DNA of 64,000 nucleotides from positions 15,986,620 to 16,050,619 of the forward strand of contig CM057225.1 of assembly GCA_029891385.1 (NCBI GenBank), given 5' to 3'. The position numbers were made by a program, and so were the translations under genes. Below the pieces are notes generated by a model, which saw nothing but the letters and a program-made list of their open reading frames with translations, was not told the DNA's origin and did no database searches. The DNA comes from Erythroxylum novogranatense (taxonomy: Eukaryota; Streptophyta; Magnoliopsida; Malpighiales; Erythroxylaceae). Below are positions 59,387-64,000 of this stretch, in pieces (positions within the stretch are counted from its first letter, which is position 1; every line of letters begins with the position of its first letter).

Positions 59387-60355
59387 TGTAACATCCCGTT
59401 ACCGGCGTGACGGGTATGTTGGTAATTTGGGATTGGATTTGAATTGAGTACAGGCAAAGTGGCATTGCACATGCATTATAGTTTTAATAGTTATTGGTAA
59501 ATGATTATTGATTCTACAAATATATATATATGTACATACATGTATGACAATTCTTGACTTGATTGTGTAAATCGAAATTTGGTTCTAATCGCATGAGATG
59601 AGAATTTGATTGTGCAAATTGGAAATTGAGAAAGTGTATAAATCAAGTTGTGAATATGGAATTGGAATAAAATGGAAGTCGAGGAATGGAAATTTGAATA
59701 TGAGTATAGGATTGGTCGTTTCCTAATGTTGTAAATTTATGAGAATTTTTCCGAATTTTAGAGTAATAGATCCCACCAAAAATTGGCTTGGTGGTGATTA
59801 ATTGGATTCCGGTCCGAGATTGGTTGGCAATCGACATGGAACAATTGGGATCATAATTTCTGGATTTATTAGTTATGGTTATTGCGAAGTTGGGAGAAAA
59901 CTAAAATAAGAATCGGACTGATAGACTCTAAGATTTGGACTTGTGGCAACTAAATTGCCAAACAAGCCTTTAAAGCTGCATATATATATAAGTTTAACCG
60001 CTTGTTTTCTTCATCGACGATCGTGGGTGAGCATTTTGCGATTCGGAGTTCTTGGAAGATTTTTGAAGGATTAAAGTTTGAATCAAGTAAGTTTTTATGT
60101 GTTTATGCCTTGGATCGTTTCATTTGATCATTGATTTGAGTATGAAATGTTTAGAAATTTGGAAAGTGTCGATGATAGGGTTTTCGTTGGTTTTGATTTG
60201 GGTTTGTGATGAAAAATGGTTTAAATGATGGATTGAGGTTAGAAATAAATTGGGTTTAAGGCCTAAAACTGATTGAGAGTGTTTAGAATGGATTTAGGGT
60301 GGATTTCTATCAGAGGATCTGAGAAATTTCTGGGTTTCGGATGAGTTTCTGGGTT

Positions 60356-60546
60356 CGCACGTCGCGACGTGTGAAGAACACGCCGCGGCGAGCCCCCTTA
60401 GGGTGCACGTCGCGACGAATATTAAATATTTAATTCGTGCGCCGCGACGAGCAGGCTTGGTCCGCACGTCGCGACGAACAGCATCGTACGTCGCGACGAG
60501 CAGCGGATTTCACGCCGCGACGAAGGATCGGACGTCGCGGCGAAGG
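60356..60546 (+). repeat. Palindrome cluster in LTR F (CGTCGCGACG / CGCCGCGGCG)
   Basis: About nine units mix the two palindromes seen in A (CGTCGCGACG) and H (CGCCGCGGCG), which suggests both derive from one array. Insertion G lies about 20 bp beyond it. Confidence 0.88.
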
Positions 60547-60567
60547 AGACTGATTTCCGAGAAGTAG

Positions 60568-63469
60568 TGTTGGACCCGCCTCAAGCCCAACATTCGACCT
60601 ATCCACAGAAGACCCACAACCAACACATATGCTAATCACAAATATGGAAAAATTTCACCTTATAAAAATTCGGGTTAGCTCTTGATAAAATGATCCTCGG
60701 ATCTCACGATTCCAACGCAATCGAATCGCCAATTCAAGTTAGGAATGAAGATGTTATGGTTAAAACACTATCTCGAAGAAAACAATCAAAACTGAGCACT
60801 ACCGACTTCGGGTAAGCATTTGAAAATCTTAAAGGCTTAATCACTGATCGGTCTCTTCATAAAACTTGTAGGTTTATGCCTCTAGTTTAATTTAAAACAA
60901 GAATCGCTTTGATCGGAGCTCTATAGCTCAAGATATTTTAAAATTTCTGAAGCATAGTCAGCCCTTATCAACTGATCGCCATGCTTCATTTCAAACCACC
61001 ATTTTCAATTTGAAAGAAAATCTGATAAGTCCAGTGTAGAAAGGTAGAAAAATCTTTTAGAAATCCAATGCTTCGAGAATGAGGTCGATCGGAGATCTGT
61101 GCAAAAAGTTATGGCCAAAAGAAGGAAGAGGGGTCGTAAGATAAAAACAGACGATAAAATGAGACGAAGATGACGTCATCCTTAGCAAAAATCAGACGGA
61201 GATGATGTCATCCTCAGCAAAAATCAGACGGAGATGAACAGTAACATCGTCTGATTTTTGCTACAAGAATATCGTCTGGTTTTTGCCACAAAGGCATCGC
61301 CCGGTTTTTGCTGAGGCATCGTCTGGTTTTTGCTACAGTATAGCTCCACTTGCAAAGGTCATAACTTTACATTCCGAACTCCAAATTTAACAAAATTGGT
61401 GTCTATTTCATAGAGAAAAGAAAGATCTACATTTTTCATGAAGATCACTGACCCAAATTCCAACTCTATAAGGGTCAAAATGGTCACAAAGGTTCTGTCT
61501 AAAATCTGTCATTTGACAGCACCTACATTTAATTCTAACCACTCACACCTACCATTTTAATCCTCATAAATAGCTTATAAACATCTTAGAAGAACCCTAC
61601 AGCTCGCCTATCACTCTCAAGGAGTCATAAAGCTCCCATACAATCCTCTAACAACACAGAAATATCAGAAAATGCAACATACCCAGAATTTACAAAACTT
61701 TTACAACTCCTAACCTTGGAAATTTTCTAGCAAGCTCTTTCAAGGCAAAAACCCAGCAGACACCCAACAGAAATCTCCAAACTTAAAAGAATGGTACACA
61801 TGCTTCACACATAGGTCACAAATCAACAAAAACATATAATGAAGAGAGTACTAGAGCTCTCATTCTCTTTTCCAATCATAAGAAAGATTAATGCATAGCT
61901 TTGGTTACATATTGGCATATTCATCAAAATCAAGTACAAAACACAAAAGATGAGATGCTCAATGATCAATATGCTTACAAAGCTATTCCAAAAGCTAGTT
62001 ATTAACTTAATACAAAAGTTCCTAAGTTCTTGGAGTGATGTCGATGCCTTGCAAGGTTCAACTCTCAACTTGAATTTTCACCCAAGGAGGAGAATGGGGT
62101 GAGCTAACACGGCCGATGGCTAACAAATTTATAGCCATCACATAATGAGCCACACACACACAATTAATAATCCAAAGCGTTAGCAATTTACATAATAGGT
62201 TGAAAACTCAACTTTATCACCTAACTCACAATTTACTCAACTCATCACACAAGGCATAACATAGAATCATCTTGCAACTAACACCCATCTTATGCATCAT
62301 AAACACTTATAAATGATGAAATGCACACAATTGGCTCGAGAGTTCCATAGACACGACGGAAACCGAAGTTTACCGTAATCACGACGAGTCCATTTTTCGG
62401 ATCTCGTAAGCCTAAAGCAGCAAAAGGGAGAAGGCTAATGGGGTCAACGCACGTGACTTCACAAAGGGTTCTCTCGCCAAACACAATCAATATGCTCACA
62501 TATCAAAACACAAGATTCACATTTTACGCTTATCGCACTCTTTCAAAGCATCAAAGTTCCATTCTTTCCTCTCAAAACACAAAATTTCATTTTCAATATG
62601 CACATAGTATAACAAGATAGCACACATAGGGCTTTGCCCATTACACAATAACTATAAAGATGTTACCCGCCTATCGCCGGAAACCGGATTCACGATTGCT
62701 CTTCCTCTCTCTCTTGAGTGAGGTTTCTTGGTTCCTTCAATAAAACACATTTCAAACTCATTGGAAAAGTCGAACATTCAAGAATCGATAAATCGATAAC
62801 GTAAGTCTTAAACCTAACCTACCCATAGCCCATTTAAGCTCAAACATCCAACCCTAGCCGGAATCACAAAACCACTCATCTCTTCTTTCTTTCTTCATTC
62901 CTACACAAACCCTAACCTTCATTTCATCCCATTTCTTGAATCTAACTCAAAGGAAGATAGATACTTACCTTAAGCTCTTGATTTCTCTTCTTTTCTCCTT
63001 CTTTATTCTTCTCCACAAGCCTCCCACGATTTTCTCTTCCTTTCTTCCTTGGCTAGCTCACGTTTTCCTTCTCTTCTCCTCTCCTTCGATTCTACGACAC
63101 TCTCTCTTCTCCTCCTCTTCCTTTAACTCTTCTTTAATTCCTTTAATTCATCCTACACCAAAACTACATAGTTTTGGCTTTCCCTACATAAAGGCTTTGG
63201 GCCTCCACCTCCCAAGGCCTACTTCCACCAAACCCACTTATTATTAATCCTCCTTCTTCTTAATCCATTTACCTAAGCCCATACTTTCCAATATTAAGCC
63301 CAAGCTTTCATTTAATTTCTAACTTCTAATTTCCAAGCCCAACATAAAAATATTTACATAAACACATAATTAAATCAATTAAGACAAAATAAAATAATTA
63401 ACGAATAAATCCATAAATAAATAATTAATTAATTCAAATAAAATAAAATAAAAATTTTCGGGCCCAACA
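60568..63469 (-). mobile_element. G: solo LTR of the element C type
   Basis: TGTTGGACCC at 60568 and GGCCCAACA at 63469 are flanked by AGTAG on both sides (60563-60567, 63470-63474). No primer site, polypurine tract or coding frame lies inside. In minus sense it has donor GTAAGTATC at 62968, a predicted exon ending at a GC-type donor AG|GCGGGTAAC (62670), and the cluster at 61149-61336. It resembles C at its ends and in module order, but is clearly another family. Confidence 0.93.
61149..61336 (-). repeat. Repeated CGTCTGATTTTTGC units in LTR G
   Basis: Two direct units of about 37 bp (GATGATGTCATCC, AGCAAAAATCAGACGG) are followed by four inverted units (CATCGTCTGATTTTTGC and variants). The GATGATGTCATC core is palindromic. 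It is at the same LTR position as the palindrome cluster of C. Confidence 0.88.
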
Positions 63470-64000
63470 AGTAGATTATTGAGGTTTTTGAATTTGAGAA
63501 TTTTGGGATTCAATTTGGATTAGTTATGGATCAAAATGGCATTTGAGAGAATAGGAATTGCAATTTAGAAGAAATGAAATTAAGTGATTATAAGATGATT
63601 GTTACAAGTAATGAATTTAAAATTGGTTTCAAATGAATTGGTTCTAAATGATTAATTGGAATTTGGAGACTAAGAATATTGAATTGATAAGGATGGGAAT
63701 TGAATGCAATTAGATGATTATCGAGTTGAGTGGTAAATGAATAGTGATTGTGATTTTAATTGGAATGTGACCATAGAGTATGGAATTGAATTATGGTATT
63801 GAGCTGTTATGAATTAGAGTGAGAGTGATCGATTGAGAAATTCGGGAATAGGATCGAGAATGTCATAACATGTATATTATTTATTGCATTTGCTAAACAT
63901 GCATGATTGATTATTGAAATGGGTATAATTAGTGATGTGCGATTATTTGATTGTTATAGAGGCACCGATGGAGCAATTCCACGAATATCTTTGGGACTTC

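Larger units (their letters stand above)
59387..64000 (+). mobile_element. F: LTR of the element A family, right end outside the window
   Basis: Begins TGTAACATCCCGTTACCGG within the interior of E (candidate target TACTA at 59382-59386). Shows TATA-like ATATATATAAG (59978-59993), donor GTAAGTTT at 60087, a palindrome cluster (60356-60546), insertion G, then 63475-63959 and acceptor TTATAG|AGGC at 63959. Without G the first predicted intron is about 970 bp, like that of H (924) and A (960). Whether it is a solo LTR or one end of a full element cannot be told here. Confidence 0.85.

Noticed and set aside
1..64000. CRISPR array from the regularly spaced palindromes
   Set aside because: Spacers are not unique inserts of constant length, the DNA is plant nuclear, and the units lie inside LTRs without cas genes.

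Overview
This window is repeat-dense plant nuclear DNA, most likely from a flowering plant and perhaps a eudicot. I found no convincing host gene. Almost every base from 1 to 8035 and from about 18300 to 64000 belongs to LTR retrotransposons or pieces of them. Two CACTA (En/Spm-type) DNA transposons sit in the AT-rich stretch between. Only two sets of protein-coding sequence are recognisable, one Ty3/gypsy and one Ty1/copia, and both are broken by stops and frameshifts.

Layout. (1) 1-8035: element A, minus strand, a non-coding LARD-like LTR element. Its 3' LTR runs off the left edge, its interior is 3.56 kb without a coding frame, and its 5' LTR is rebuilt at one end into a 465-bp foldback. 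(2) 8199-11936 and 14271-15707: two CACTA elements with perfect 3-bp target duplications (ATG and TAA); the larger carries a tandem array of about 125 bp and a scrap of transposase-type coding sequence. (3) About 18304-55860: one old Ty1/copia element (SIRE/Maximus-like, minus strand) with an extra reading frame downstream of pol, split by nested insertions. These are element C (20114-30511, a decayed chromovirus-type Ty3/gypsy element) and solo LTR B (32284-51739, target duplication GACGC). B in turn contains solo LTR H (33623-36398, GAGAC) and the complete LARD element D (38344-50423, AATTA; LTRs of 4.2 kb, non-coding 3.6-kb interior). (4) 55865-56037: a tRNA-derived SINE-like piece at the junction with a truncated LARD LTR, E (56036-58384 plus interior). 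(5) 59387-64000: LTR F, inserted in the interior of E and itself split by solo LTR G (60568-63469, AGTAG).

The most interesting signal lies inside the LTRs. LTRs of different families (A/F/H, D/E, B, C/G) share a modular leader: a TATA box, a pyrimidine-rich first exon ending at a good GTAAGT donor, a small 65-77-bp second exon usually starting TAG|AGG, a second donor GTGAGTAAC or GTGGGTAA, and (in D, E, H and C) an intron of about 600-685 bp. Most LTR families also carry a cluster of short palindromes whose sequence differs between families. In D, E, C and G the cluster is followed by a conserved block of about 40 bp. B, D and E carry copies of a degenerate 180-bp repeat with a TTCATGAAAGTTGTAGA core. 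The cassette lies in different places: upstream of the predicted leader in B, in the predicted first intron in D/E, downstream of the predicted second intron in C/G. Splicing and function are inference from sequence alone.
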